In this document: positions 54,830 to 63,945 of the stretch, in pieces
Layout: every line of letters starts with the position of its first letter
Position numbering within the stretch: position 1 is the stretch's first letter
Source: Siphonobacter sp. BAB-5405
GTDB taxonomy: Bacteria; Bacteroidota; Bacteroidia; Cytophagales; Spirosomataceae
Length of the DNA: 64,000 nt
Reading direction: 5' to 3'
NCBI RefSeq assembly: GCF_002872335.1
Contig: NZ_NJAG01000011.1
Location: forward strand, 276,634 to 340,633
Program-made: the position numbers and the translations under genes
Notes under the pieces: model-generated
Seen by the model: only the letters and a program-made list of their open reading frames with translations
The model's database searches: none
What the model was told of the DNA's origin: nothing

Positions 54830-55660
54830 ATGAAATCCATTCTACGGAAGTTTCTGGAAATGGTCGATGTCTTCGGCTTTTTTGAGCGTGATCCTTTCGG
54901 AAATCTCGTATTTACCAAACGCGTTCTCATTGGTACGCTGGGCTCTTTGACCTGGGCCCGGTACATGTGGACCAACAAAACGGTTATCAAGGGCACCGAA
55001 CACCTGGAAAAACTCCCGGAAAGCGGCGTACTGTTTCTGTCCAACCACCAGACCTACTTTGCCGATGTGATCTGCTTCTACCACATCTTCTGTAGTGTCA
55101 AATGGGGATTCCGAAACTGGATTGGACTGCCCATTTACCTGCTGGCTCCCCGGGCCCGGATGTATTACGTAGCCGCCTCCGAAACCATGAAAGACAGTGG
55201 CCTGGTCCCGCGAATTTTTGCTCAGGCCGGCGGGATTACCATCAACCGCTCCTGGCGGGCGAAGGGGCATGACGTGAAACGGGAAGTAGACAAATCCGCC
55301 GGTGATAAAATTGGTAAAGGCCTTTCGGATGGCTGGGTGGTGAGTTTTCCGCAGGGTACCACCAGCCCGTACGCCCCCGTACGAAAAGGTACCGGGCATT
55401 TGATCAAGGAGCACCAGCCGATTGTGGTACCCGTCGTCATCAATGGCTTTCGTCGGGCTTTTGACAAAAAAGGGCTCTTACTGAAAAAACGGGGCACTAC
55501 TCTTTCGGTCACCTTTAAAGAACCCATGCGGTTTGATCCCTCCCTTTCCGTGGAGGAAATCATTACGCACGTGGAAGCCTTTCTGGAACAGGACTATCCA
55601 GAGGGCAAACAATGGTACGTGAAAAAACAGGCGGAAAAGACGGCGTCTTCCGGCACCTAG
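54830..55660 (+). CDS. PlsC-like 1-acylglycerol-phosphate acyltransferase family protein
   Basis: 276 residues with the acyltransferase fold: motif I region 'LFLSNHQTYFADVICFYHIF' (H73, D79), and motif III-like 'VSFPQGTTSPYAPVRKGTGHLI'. The canonical HX4D is HX5D here, and PEGTR is PQGTT, so it belongs to a divergent branch. A hydrophobic patch in the N-terminal third suggests membrane association. It probably transfers acyl groups in lipid synthesis, but the acceptor is uncertain. It is followed by nuoD after 72 bases. Confidence 0.82.
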   Translation: MKSILRKFLEMVDVFGFFERDPFGNLVFTKRVLIGTLGSLTWARYMWTNKTVIKGTEHLEKLPESGVLFLSNHQTYFADVICFYHIFCSVKWGFRNWIGLPIYLLAPRARMYYVAASETMKDSGLVPRIFAQAGGITINRSWRAKGHDVKREVDKSAGDKIGKGLSDGWVVSFPQGTTSPYAPVRKGTGHLIKEHQPIVVPVVINGFRRAFDKKGLLLKKRGTTLSVTFKEPMRFDPSLSVEEIITHVEAFLEQDYPEGKQWYVKKQAEKTASSGT

Positions 55661-55699
55661 TTTTCTGCTTTTTTTTCATTCGATCCGGCCTTTGACGCC

Positions 55700-55707
55700 T
55701 ACTTTTG
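55700..55707 (+). promoter_or_regulatory. Putative -7 box of nuoD
   Basis: TACTTTTG, exact TAnnTTTG, 25 bases before the nuoD ATG. No good -33 box. It suggests nuoD has its own promoter. Confidence 0.5.
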
Positions 55708-55732
55708 ACACCACGTTTCTTCACTTCACACT

Positions 55733-56947
55733 ATGCCCGCTATTCAATACGAATACAAACCTGAAAACCACTTCCGCTCGGATCCGAACAAGTATAAACT
55801 GGAAGATCTGAAGTCGGAAGAGATGATCCTGAACATGGGGCCGCAGCACCCTTCGACGCACGGGGTGCTCCGGCTGGAGATCATCAGCGACGGCGAGTTG
55901 ATTGTGGATGTAGTCCCGCATTTGGGTTACCTGCACCGCTGTTTTGAAAAACACGCCGAAAACCTGCCCTTCAACCAGACCATTCCTTTCGTCGATCGGA
56001 TGGACTACCTGGCGGCCATGAATTCGGAACACGTCTACGTAATGGGCGTGGAAAAGATGCTGGGTATCGACAAGGAAATTCCGAAACGCGTGGAATACAT
56101 CCGGGTACTGGTGGCCGAACTGAACCGACTGGCTTCGCACTTTGTCGCCATTGGTTCGTACGCCCTGGATATTGGTGCCTATACCCCGTTCCTGTGGCTC
56201 ATGCGGGATCGGGAACACATTCAGCGGATGCTGGAATGGATTTGCGGAGCCCGTATGCTCTACAATTACATCTGGATTGGTGGTTTGTTCTACGATCTGC
56301 CCGTGGGTTTTGAGGAGCGTTGCCGCGATCTGGTCAAGTACCTCAGACCCAAGCTGGTAGAACTACAGCAACTGGTCATTGAGAACGAAATCTTCGTACG
56401 TCGGACGGCGAATGTCGGCGTACTCCCCCTGGCCACGGCGATCGATTACGGCTGCACGGGTCCGGTACTACGCGGCTCGGGTCTACGCTGGGATTTGCGA
56501 AAAGTGGATGCGTATTCCGTTTACCCTGAACTTGATTTTGACATTCCCATGGGAGAAGGCAAAATGGGTACGGTAGGCGACTGCTGGGATCGTAACAACG
56601 TACGGGTGCTGGAATGCTGGGAATCGCTCAAAATTGTGGAGCAGTGCCTGGCTCAGTTGACCAGTACGCACAAACGTACCTCAGACTTTGATCCGCAGGC
56701 CTTTGTACCGAAGAAAATCCGTCCGAAAGCCATGGACTGCTACGTACGGGGCGAAGGCTCGAAAGGCGAACTGGGTTTCTACATCCGTACCGACGGGAAA
56801 TCCGACGTACCCGTTCGGATGAAATCGCGGGGACCTTCGTTTCATAACCTTTCCGTCATTTCCGAAATCAGTCGCGGAGCTTTACTGGCCGATCTGGTTG
56901 CCGTCATTGGTTCCCTGGATCTGGTTATGGGCGAAGTGGATCGGTAG
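55733..56947 (+). CDS. nuoD: NADH-quinone oxidoreductase subunit D (solitary)
   Basis: 404 residues, full length. Diagnostic motifs: '[20 protein letters not shown]', '[15 protein letters not shown]', '[12 protein letters not shown]', '[27 protein letters not shown]', '[15 protein letters not shown]' and the C-terminal '[18 protein letters not shown]'. NuoD is the 49-kDa peripheral-arm subunit close to the quinone site of complex I. No nuoB, nuoC or nuoE adjoins it, while nuoKLMN lie 36 kb away. All key residues look intact, so it seems functional. Hydrogenase large subunits are related, but the NuoD-specific motifs exclude them. Confidence 0.96.
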   Translation: MPAIQYEYKPENHFRSDPNKYKLEDLKSEEMILNMGPQHPSTHGVLRLEIISDGELIVDVVPHLGYLHRCFEKHAENLPFNQTIPFVDRMDYLAAMNSEHVYVMGVEKMLGIDKEIPKRVEYIRVLVAELNRLASHFVAIGSYALDIGAYTPFLWLMRDREHIQRMLEWICGARMLYNYIWIGGLFYDLPVGFEERCRDLVKYLRPKLVELQQLVIENEIFVRRTANVGVLPLATAIDYGCTGPVLRGSGLRWDLRKVDAYSVYPELDFDIPMGEGKMGTVGDCWDRNNVRVLECWESLKIVEQCLAQLTSTHKRTSDFDPQAFVPKKIRPKAMDCYVRGEGSKGELGFYIRTDGKSDVPVRMKSRGPSFHNLSVISEISRGALLADLVAVIGSLDLVMGEVDR

Positions 56948-56991
56948 ACGCATTAAACACTTCTTCTGCAAAATCTATACTTAAAAAATTT

Positions 56992-57516
56992 ATGTTTCAA
57001 TTAGACCCCGAACGGCCTTATCAGAAAAAAACGGAATCGCATTCATTGATTCGTTTTCAGGATTGCGACCCCTTACAGCACCTGAATAATGCCAAGTATC
57101 TGGATTATTATTTCAACGCTCGCGAAGATCATGTCTTCTCCATGTACGGTTTTACGATGGATTATACCTTCAAGAAACACAACGCAAGCTGGGTCGTGTA
57201 TAATCACCAGATTGGATACATTCGGCCAGCCCGCGTCAGTGAATGGGTGACTATTATTACCAGCATCATTTATTTCGATGAAAGTACGATGGTGACGGAA
57301 TACGTCATGACGAATGAAAATAAAACGGAGTTAAAAAACGTCATGTGGTCAACGGCCAAATACATCTCGGTTGCTACGGGAAAAGTTATTCCGCATCAGG
57401 AAGATATTCATCGCTTCTTACAAACCGTAGCCGTTGAAGGTGTAGATTATGTAAATATTACGTTTAACGAACGAATCAAACAGATTAAAACAGCACTAGC
57501 GGAAGGACGATATTAA
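56992..57516 (+). CDS. Hotdog-fold acyl-CoA thioesterase
   Basis: 174 residues. The 4HBT signature 'LIRFQDCDPLQHLNNAKYLDYYFNARED' (about 18-46) with catalytic-type Asp and the following 'HNASWVVYNHQIGYIRPARVSEWV' match YbgC/4HBT-like thioesterases. It would hydrolyse acyl-CoA or acyl-ACP thioesters in the cytoplasm. It follows nuoD by 44 bases and may share its transcript; the PlsC-like gene just upstream hints at lipid metabolism. A strong terminator follows. Confidence 0.88.
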   Translation: MFQLDPERPYQKKTESHSLIRFQDCDPLQHLNNAKYLDYYFNAREDHVFSMYGFTMDYTFKKHNASWVVYNHQIGYIRPARVSEWVTIITSIIYFDESTMVTEYVMTNENKTELKNVMWSTAKYISVATGKVIPHQEDIHRFLQTVAVEGVDYVNITFNERIKQIKTALAEGRY

Positions 57517-57576
57517 ACGATGAAACGTTAGATTGAAACGATTTAATATTCGAATCTACTTTCATCATTTTCTAGT

Positions 57577-57636
57577 AAGCAACGCGTACAAAAAGGGATT
57601 CCAGAAGGTCCTTTTTTTGTACGCGTTGCTTTTTTA
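57577..57636 (+). terminator. Long terminator after thioesterase
   Basis: AAGCAACGCGTAC (57577-57589) pairs with GTACGCGTTGCTT (57619-57631), with further inner A/T pairing, followed by T residues. Confidence 0.88.
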
Positions 57637-57670
57637 ATGGTTTTTAACAAACCTTTATTCTGCTTTTTAA

Positions 57671-57678
57671 TAGCTTTG
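57671..57678 (+). promoter_or_regulatory. Putative -7 box of small barrel gene
   Basis: TAGCTTTG, exact TAnnTTTG, 65 bases before the ATG at 57743; no clear -33 partner. Confidence 0.35.
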
Positions 57679-57742
57679 TTTTTCTTCATTGATTTATAGT
57701 GGCAACAACAAAGTATAAGTACTTAAAAACGCCTTTAACCGC

Positions 57743-58345
57743 ATGAAATTAATTGTACTGAGCAGCCTGTTTTTATGGGGCATTTGTTTTTCCAGTCAAG
57801 CTCAAACGCCTGTCGTAAATTCCTTTCCTAAAAACAGTATTCGTCTGGGTGTAGATCATCTGAGTCTGGATGCTCCGGACGGTACGGCTCGCCGCGTGAT
57901 GGTGCGGTACAATCGGCATTTCACCCAACGCTGGACATTGGAAGGCGGTATGGGCTATCTATCGACTCCTCATACCCTACACGCATCCGATCTGGTTCTG
58001 GAAGGAAAGCGACGGGAGCGAGTAATGGTGGAGGCGAGTATCTTTTTTGATGTACTCAAACACCCAAACCATGCCTTCCGGCTGGGTGGAGGCCCCGCCT
58101 TCTGGTACCGCGATGAAGAACTTCTGGGACGTGCTCAGTATCGGGTGCTGGACACTGGCCACATTCTTTATTACCTGGCTGAGGTCAATCACGTCAAAGG
58201 TCACTCGCTGGGTTATCAATTAGCCGCCGACTATGAATACCGCATTCCCAAAGTCAACGTAAGTCTGGGAGCCCGCTTTACGTTTGCCAACTTAGATACC
58301 GCTATCAGCTCCATGCTGGGGCTAACCGCAGGGTACCATTTCTAG
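57743..58345 (+). CDS. Small outer-membrane beta-barrel protein
   Basis: 200 residues with a signal peptide (MKLIVLSSLFLWGICFSSQAQ). The mature part is strand-rich ('RRVMVRYNRHFTQRWTLEGGMGYL', 'HAFRLGGGPAFWYRDEE', 'HSLGYQLAADYEYRI') and ends in 'GLTAGYHF', a terminal aromatic used for barrel assembly. OmpX/OmpW-like size suggests an eight-stranded barrel. No specific function visible. It stands alone. Confidence 0.75.
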   Translation: MKLIVLSSLFLWGICFSSQAQTPVVNSFPKNSIRLGVDHLSLDAPDGTARRVMVRYNRHFTQRWTLEGGMGYLSTPHTLHASDLVLEGKRRERVMVEASIFFDVLKHPNHAFRLGGGPAFWYRDEELLGRAQYRVLDTGHILYYLAEVNHVKGHSLGYQLAADYEYRIPKVNVSLGARFTFANLDTAISSMLGLTAGYHF

Positions 58346-58447
58346 CCCAAAACCGTTCGAATATTACCGTTATTTTAAGCCTGCTGACCTTGTATTAAAT
58401 AATCATTACGCTTCGGTTTCAGCCCTGTATCGCCCGGACCCGGCTTC

Positions 58448-58455
58448 TATTTTTG
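58448..58455 (+). promoter_or_regulatory. Putative -7 box of choice-of-anchor-I gene
   Basis: TATTTTTG, exact TAnnTTTG, 26 bases before the ATG at 58482. Confidence 0.5.
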
Positions 58456-58481
58456 TTCCTCTCACTACACTCTACACAAGC

Positions 58482-59993
58482 ATGTTACGGAACAAGAATT
58501 GGATCGCCTTATGCGTACTGGCAGTGGCTTTCCAGGCCTGCGTAAAAGATCACAATCCCCAACCTGATCCTACTGAAAACCCGGCGGCTTTCCGCGAGGT
58601 GTCTTCCACTAAAATTGGTGGTGAAGCGGCGGCTGAAATCTCCGCTTACGATCCGGCAACCAAACGGCTCTTTACCGTTAACAACGAAGCCAAAGCTCTG
58701 GTGGATGTACTGGACCTTTCGGCCTTACCCACAGTTACGAAGATTCAGTCCATCGACATCTCGGCCCTGGGCGGTGTAGCCAATAGCGTGTCGGTCTCGG
58801 AAGGCAAACTAGCGATTGCTCTGGAAGCCACCAACAAGCAGGCTAACGGTAGCGTCATCGTGATGGATACCAAAACTCTGACGCAGCTGAAGCAGATTAC
58901 CGTGGGTGCACTGCCCGACATGGTGACTTTCAGCCCCGACGGCAAATACATCGTAACGGCCAATGAAGGCGAACCCAATGCCAGCTATACGAACGATCCG
59001 GCAGGCTCAATTTCCATCATTGATGTCACCAACAATTACAGCATTCGTACGCTTACCTTCGATTCATTTGCTCCGCTACAGGCTCAGCTGCAAAACGGTG
59101 GTTTCCGGATTTTTGGGCCAAATGCCAGCTTTGCTCAGGATATTGAACCGGAGTACGTAGCCATTTCGCAGGATTCTAAAAAAGCCTGGGTAACACTCCA
59201 GGAAAACAATGGTATTGCGGAAGTAGATCTGTTGGGTGGTGCGATTATAAAACTGCATCCGCTGGGTACGGTGGATGTAAGCTTAGCTGAAAACGCGATT
59301 GATCCTTCCAACGAAGACGGTAAAATTGCCTTTGCCACCTGGCCGATCAAATCACTGTATCTGCCCGACGCCATTTCCTATTTCAACGTGAATAACGCCG
59401 GTTATCTCATCACAGCCAACGAAGGCGATGCCCGCGAGTACGATGCCTTTGTGGAACAGGCCCGCATTAGCACGCTAAAGCTGGACCCCGTGAAATTTCC
59501 GAATGCGGCAACTTTACAAAAGAAAGAGCAGCTGGGTCGTCTGTACGTAACCAAGACCCTGGGTGATACGGATAAGGACGGTGATTATGATGAACTGTAC
59601 GCCTTTGGTGGCCGTGGGTTCAGTATTCGGGAGGCCGCTACGGGTCAACTGATTTACAATTCCGGGAAGAGTATGGAGGAAGAAGTAGTCAAAGCGGGTG
59701 CCTACGACGATAGCCGTTCGGATGATAAAGGGGTCGAACCCGAAGGCGTTACCGTGGGTATGGTGAATGGCAAACCGATTGCTTTCATCGCTCTGGAACG
59801 GGCCGATGCCGTGGCTATTTACGACGTGAGTAATCCCAAAGCTCCTCAGTTTCTGCAATTGTTACGTACGGGCGACGCTCCCGAAGGAATTCTGTTCGTA
59901 GCTCCCGACAAAAGCCCAAATGGTCGTAGTATGTTGATTGTTAGCAGTGAAGGCGATGGTACGGTAAAAGTTTATCAGCCGGACCGTTTGTAG
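58482..59993 (+). CDS. Choice-of-anchor-I domain lipoprotein
   Basis: 503 residues; the N-terminus is a lipoprotein signal with Cys in 'LAVAFQACVKD' (about residue 20). The rest matches the choice-of-anchor I beta-propeller-like domain: 'SAYDPATKRLFTVNNEAKALVDVLDLS', 'PDMVTFSPDGKYIVTANEGEPNASYTNDPAGSISIIDV', 'YLITANEGDAREYDAFVEQARI', 'TDKDGDYDELYAFGGRGFSI', and 'GVEPEGVTVG'. 'DTDKDGDYDEL' is a Ca-binding-like loop. It probably sits on the outer membrane surface; some relatives are fused to phosphatases, but no phosphatase domain is seen here. Confidence 0.88.
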   Translation: MLRNKNWIALCVLAVAFQACVKDHNPQPDPTENPAAFREVSSTKIGGEAAAEISAYDPATKRLFTVNNEAKALVDVLDLSALPTVTKIQSIDISALGGVANSVSVSEGKLAIALEATNKQANGSVIVMDTKTLTQLKQITVGALPDMVTFSPDGKYIVTANEGEPNASYTNDPAGSISIIDVTNNYSIRTLTFDSFAPLQAQLQNGGFRIFGPNASFAQDIEPEYVAISQDSKKAWVTLQENNGIAEVDLLGGAIIKLHPLGTVDVSLAENAIDPSNEDGKIAFATWPIKSLYLPDAISYFNVNNAGYLITANEGDAREYDAFVEQARISTLKLDPVKFPNAATLQKKEQLGRLYVTKTLGDTDKDGDYDELYAFGGRGFSIREAATGQLIYNSGKSMEEEVVKAGAYDDSRSDDKGVEPEGVTVGMVNGKPIAFIALERADAVAIYDVSNPKAPQFLQLLRTGDAPEGILFVAPDKSPNGRSMLIVSSEGDGTVKVYQPDRL

Positions 59994-60002
59994 ATAGCAT
60001 TT

Positions 60003-60047
60003 CGCTCACCCCGATCATTCCATGACGGTTACCAATCGGGGTGAGCG
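60003..60047. terminator. Hairpin between convergent genes
   Basis: CGCTCACCCCGAT and ATCGGGGTGAGCG (13 bp, 19-base loop) between the stop codons of the choice-of-anchor and DUF4249 genes. T-tract weak on both strands. Confidence 0.6.
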
Positions 60048-60050
60048 GCG

Positions 60051-60938
60051 TTACTTTTCGAGTTTTTTTACGTGCACTACCGCCGCCCCGAAAATGCCGA
60101 GCCCGTTCTTTATATTCGTATAAATCGGGACGGGCTCGGCGAAGGGGTTGTCCCCTACCTCCCGCTGTAATTTCACGGATTCCATAAACTGATAGTAATT
60201 GGGATCGACATGATACACAAAGGTATATACCGGGGCCTCACTGATGATTTGCGGATCATTCACCTTCCTGGCCTGCCCCAGTAAAAAATCGAGTTGCGGC
60301 GTTGAAATTGATTTGCCGGTATTGGTCAAAAACGCCACTACCTGCGTTTTTTCCAGTGCTACCACGGCCGAATCCCGGCCATTTAATTGTACAGGCGTAA
60401 GCTTTCCTTCGCCGCTGCCCACCAGATAATAATGCGTGGCATTGGTCTGCGTGATATTCCAGGAAAGTGTCCGTTTTTTATACACTTTGAATAACTTATT
60501 ATCGTCGGGAATGTAGGTCAGTTTTCCGTCCCTGGATTGCAGCGTACTCATCGGCTTCGGAATCGTACAGGAGGCCGAAGTTTCCGGAAAACCCTTCGCC
60601 GATACCCGAAGCGTGTAGCTACGCCCAGCCACCAGTTTATACTTCACTGCCTCAAGCCGATACTGGTCGCTATTATCATCAAAAGGAATTCGTATCTGCT
60701 GCTTGCCGTCCGATAGTAACACATTTGCATTCGTAACCGATGGGCCCGGCGAACGGTCGCCACTTCCTGCACCCTGAATGGGTTTGGTTTGTTTGACCAG
60801 CACCCGAATGTCCGGACTGGCCGGGTTCAAATAACATTCAATCACCAGCTTTCGATCACTTTCGATGGAGAGGTCATTCAGCTCCTGCGTACAACTCGAC
60901 ATGCCCAGCAGAGCGAGCAGTAATCGTTTAGTCTTCAT
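60051..60938 (-). CDS. DUF4249-family lipoprotein
   Basis: 295 residues, lipoprotein signal with Cys in 'GMSSCTQEL' (residue 16). It shows the DUF4249 pattern: 'RKLVIECYLNPASPDIRVLVKQTKPI', 'VTNANVLLSDG', 'YTLRVSAKGFPETSASCTIP', and a C-terminal 'NIKNGLGIFGAAVV'. In Bacteroidetes this family is encoded next to TonB-dependent receptors and is thought to be their surface partner. That is the case here: the receptor lies 106 bases upstream in the same orientation, but is frameshifted. Confidence 0.92.
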   Translation of the reverse strand: MKTKRLLLALLGMSSCTQELNDLSIESDRKLVIECYLNPASPDIRVLVKQTKPIQGAGSGDRSPGPSVTNANVLLSDGKQQIRIPFDDNSDQYRLEAVKYKLVAGRSYTLRVSAKGFPETSASCTIPKPMSTLQSRDGKLTYIPDDNKLFKVYKKRTLSWNITQTNATHYYLVGSGEGKLTPVQLNGRDSAVVALEKTQVVAFLTNTGKSISTPQLDFLLGQARKVNDPQIISEAPVYTFVYHVDPNYYQFMESVKLQREVGDNPFAEPVPIYTNIKNGLGIFGAAVVHVKKLEK

Positions 60939-61044
60939 GGGTTGATACGTTTGATGGGAAAAAAGATTTCACTGTTCATTGATTCCTACGAAAGGAAATA
61001 TTGACTTTCATCGACTAATCCCAGCGGCGGCTACTGATTCGCCA

Positions 61045-63425
61045 CTAAAATTTAAACCCGTACGATACACTCGGCATGATGGGAAACAGAGTCACCTGCT
61101 TGAGACGATTCTCGTACTTCTTAACTTTCGGATCGGTGGAAACATCTACCGTATCGAAGTAATAGATAAAGGGATTTTGCTGATTATAGAGGTTATAGAC
61201 GCTGATTTCCCAGGTACGCTCGAAGCGACGCTTTTTCTTGTGAAACTGCACCGCCACATCCAGGTGCTGATACGGAGCTGCCCGGAAACCATTCCGCCGA
61301 CCGTACTCTTCAAATACCCGTCCGGTGTAATACGCTTTGTCGCTCCCCAGTAAATCCAGTCCGGAATTATTCGAAATCCAGTATTGCCCCTGCGGCATGG
61401 TCAGGGCCGGACTGGTACCGTACACCCAGGTACTGGAAAGCGTAACGTTGGCGTTGAGGTGATAAATGCCGACCAGGGAAAGATCGTGGCGGCGGTCATA
61501 CCGGGCATAAAACCAGCGACCAAAATTGAGCTTATCAAACTGTTGTTTCGTCCACGAAAGGGTATACCCCGCCCAGCCCGTAAATCGGCCAGTTTTCTTC
61601 TGTAGTAGAAATTCCGCTCCGTAACTCCAGCCCCTGCCCTGCGTAATCTGGTCTTCCCAGCTACCGCCGCCCGAAATCGTGTACGCCAGCGAAGTAGACC
61701 CTTCCTTGTAAGACACCATCCGATCCATGGTTTTGTAAAAGCCTTCCGCCGTAAACGTGACGCCCGAACGAAAGTCCTTCGCTACGCCGAATGCCGCCTG
61801 TTTAGAGAGCTGCGGTTTGGTACGTTGCGTGGATGGAATCCATAAATCCGTTGGTAAGCCGAAGCCGGAGTTGGCCAGCAAATGCACGTACTGACTCATC
61901 GAAGCGGCCGAGGCCTTGATCGCCCAATTCCGGGGCAACGAATAGGCAATCGCCAGCCTGGGTTCCGGTTGGAGGTAGTCTTTGGTTCCGGTCCGAAAGC
62001 CGCTGTACCGAATGCCCGCGTTGATTTTCAAAGCTGGAAAGGGAGCGTACGTATCTTCCGCATAAGCCGCCGCTTCCCAGGTATCCCGGTTCATCAGTAC
62101 GGATTCAGGGCCCTGAACGGCCTCATCTACGCTGGTGTAGGTACTGGGTCGGAAATGGTGGGCGGTTAGAATCAGCCCCGTCCGGATCGTATGTTTTTCA
62201 CCCAATGCCCAATTGAAATCCGTTTTCAGGCTGAAATCCTCGATGTACGATTTGTTTTGCAGGCGATACGAAGCCCGTTCCGTATCCCGTACCACATGAC
62301 GCACCAGATTAACGGTGGAATTATAGTGGGTGTAGAGTAGAGCCGTTGTGGCTTGCAAGCGATTACTGAAGCGGTGATTCCACCGTAGAGCCGCCGCCGC
62401 ATTTCGCCAGTTGGCCTTCCCGTTTTCTCTCGTGATGGTACCTTTGGTGTTGTAGATAAAGCGATCTTCTCCCGTATAAGCCGTCAGAGAAAGGGTATTA
62501 CCAGACTGATGTCGAAGGTAGTTTTTAGATTCAGATCGTAGAAATACCCATTCTGATCCGAAGCTCCCGACTGAATTAGATTCAGTAATAAATCGGCGTA
62601 GGTCCGACGGGCTGAAATCAGAAAAGAAGACTTCCCCTTGGCAATTGGTCCCTCCAGCGTCATTCGGCTGGAGATGAGGCCAATTCCGCCTTCACCGTGG
62701 AACTTTTCCCGATCGCCATCGCGGGCTTTGAGTTCGATTACGGAAGACAGTCGTCCCCCGAATCGGGCCGGGAAACCACCCTTGGTCAAGTCCACGGATT
62801 CAATCGCGTCCCCGTTAAAGAGCGAGAAAAAGCCGAATACATGCGAAGTGTGGTAAACGGGAATGTCATCGAGTAGTACCAGGTTCTGATCCGGCCCACC
62901 GCCGCGTACATATAATCCGGTCGATCCTTCCGAGCCCTTCTGTACGCCCGGTAGCAGTTGCAACGCCTTGATGACGTCCTTTTCTCCCAGAAGCGTCGGC
63001 ATTGCTTTAACCTGCTCGATCGGCACCGACAGGCCCGACATCTGCACCGACTCCGAAGCCCGTACCGAAGCTGATTTTACCACGACTTCCTTCAGTTCTT
63101 TGGTCTGAACGTTCAGCATTACATGGTGTTGGCAATCACTCAATAATCGCAGCACGATCTCCTGATTCTGATAACCCGATAAAGTATACGCAACTGGCAG
63201 AGCCGTATCCGCGGGTACCTCCAGTCGATAATACCCGTCCGGACGGGTACGCATGTGCTGATTCCGAACCGATACCAAAACCCCCGCCAAGGGACGAGCA
63301 CTGGCTCCATCCGTTACGAAACCACTGAGCGTATAGGGCCTCTGTTGGGCAAAAGCGAGGTTTGCCTTTGAAAGTCCTAAAGTAATTCCAATCCAAAGCC
63401 CCAGGTAAAGCTCTTTTATCCGCAT
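61045..63425 (-). pseudogene. TonB-dependent receptor split by a frameshift
   Basis: Two same-strand frames (63425-62484 and the rest to 61045) form one receptor. The first gives a signal peptide, a carboxypeptidase-regulatory-like domain ('LSGFVTDGASARPLAGVLV') and the plug ('GLYVRGGGPDQNLVLLDDIPVYHTSH', 'GGFPARFGGRLSSVIEL'), then runs out of frame after '...LNLKTTFDIS'. The second frame continues with 'GNTLSLTAYTGEDRFIYN' and a normal barrel to 'MPSVSYGFKF'. Only two bases (62503-62504) lie between the last good and first good codon, so one base is missing; restoring it gives 794 codons, a normal size. Either a recent mutation or a sequencing error. It partners the DUF4249 gene downstream. 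Confidence 0.88.
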
Positions 63426-63945
63426 TGATTTTCTGGCTTTTCGACGCCGCTGGCATCGACGCTAACAGATATAGATATGGCTGAGCGTACGCGGCAGCCC
63501 AAGTCGTGGCGAACGACTCATTCATCATACAATCAATGGTGTGGAATGATCGCTACCTAAGGCCATTGGAGGCAGCGACACGTTCAATCGGTACTCGATT
63601 CTTCAAGACCAGGTCTTGGGTTTTCAGTACTGAATGCATACGTCTGAGTGGTGCGGGTAGGTTGGATCTACTAAGCATACACAACTTACCATACGTTTAG
63701 CAAGTACAAAAGCTTTTTCTTAACGTATGTGTAGAATTATCCGTAGGATCTAAAAACTACTTTTTATAATCCAACTCTCCCTTGTGTATGATTAGTCACT
63801 TGTGGTACTTACGTAAAAAGGGAAGCTTTTCTCTTTACTACTTCTAAAAAAATTCGTTCGTTCGTCGCTATAGCCTTCGCTTATTTTTTTAAAGATTTGA
63901 TAAACAGTAGTATTAAAATAGCGAAGGCTCTTCTCTACAAAAAAA
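63426..63945. other. Gene-free region upstream of TonB receptor
   Basis: 520 bases. AT-rich right part with a stem AGCCTTCGCT (63872-63881) / AGCGAAGGCT (63920-63929), extended by ATTTT/AAAAT. Short frames such as 63506-63700 have no recognisable character. Confidence 0.55.

Noticed and set aside
55733..56947. NuoD-like gene as a hydrogenase large subunit
   Set aside because: The hydrogenase nickel-binding Cys pairs are missing, and NuoD-specific motifs are complete.
63506..63700. 64-codon frame upstream of the TonB receptor
   Set aside because: No family features, starts within the upstream region of the divergent receptor.
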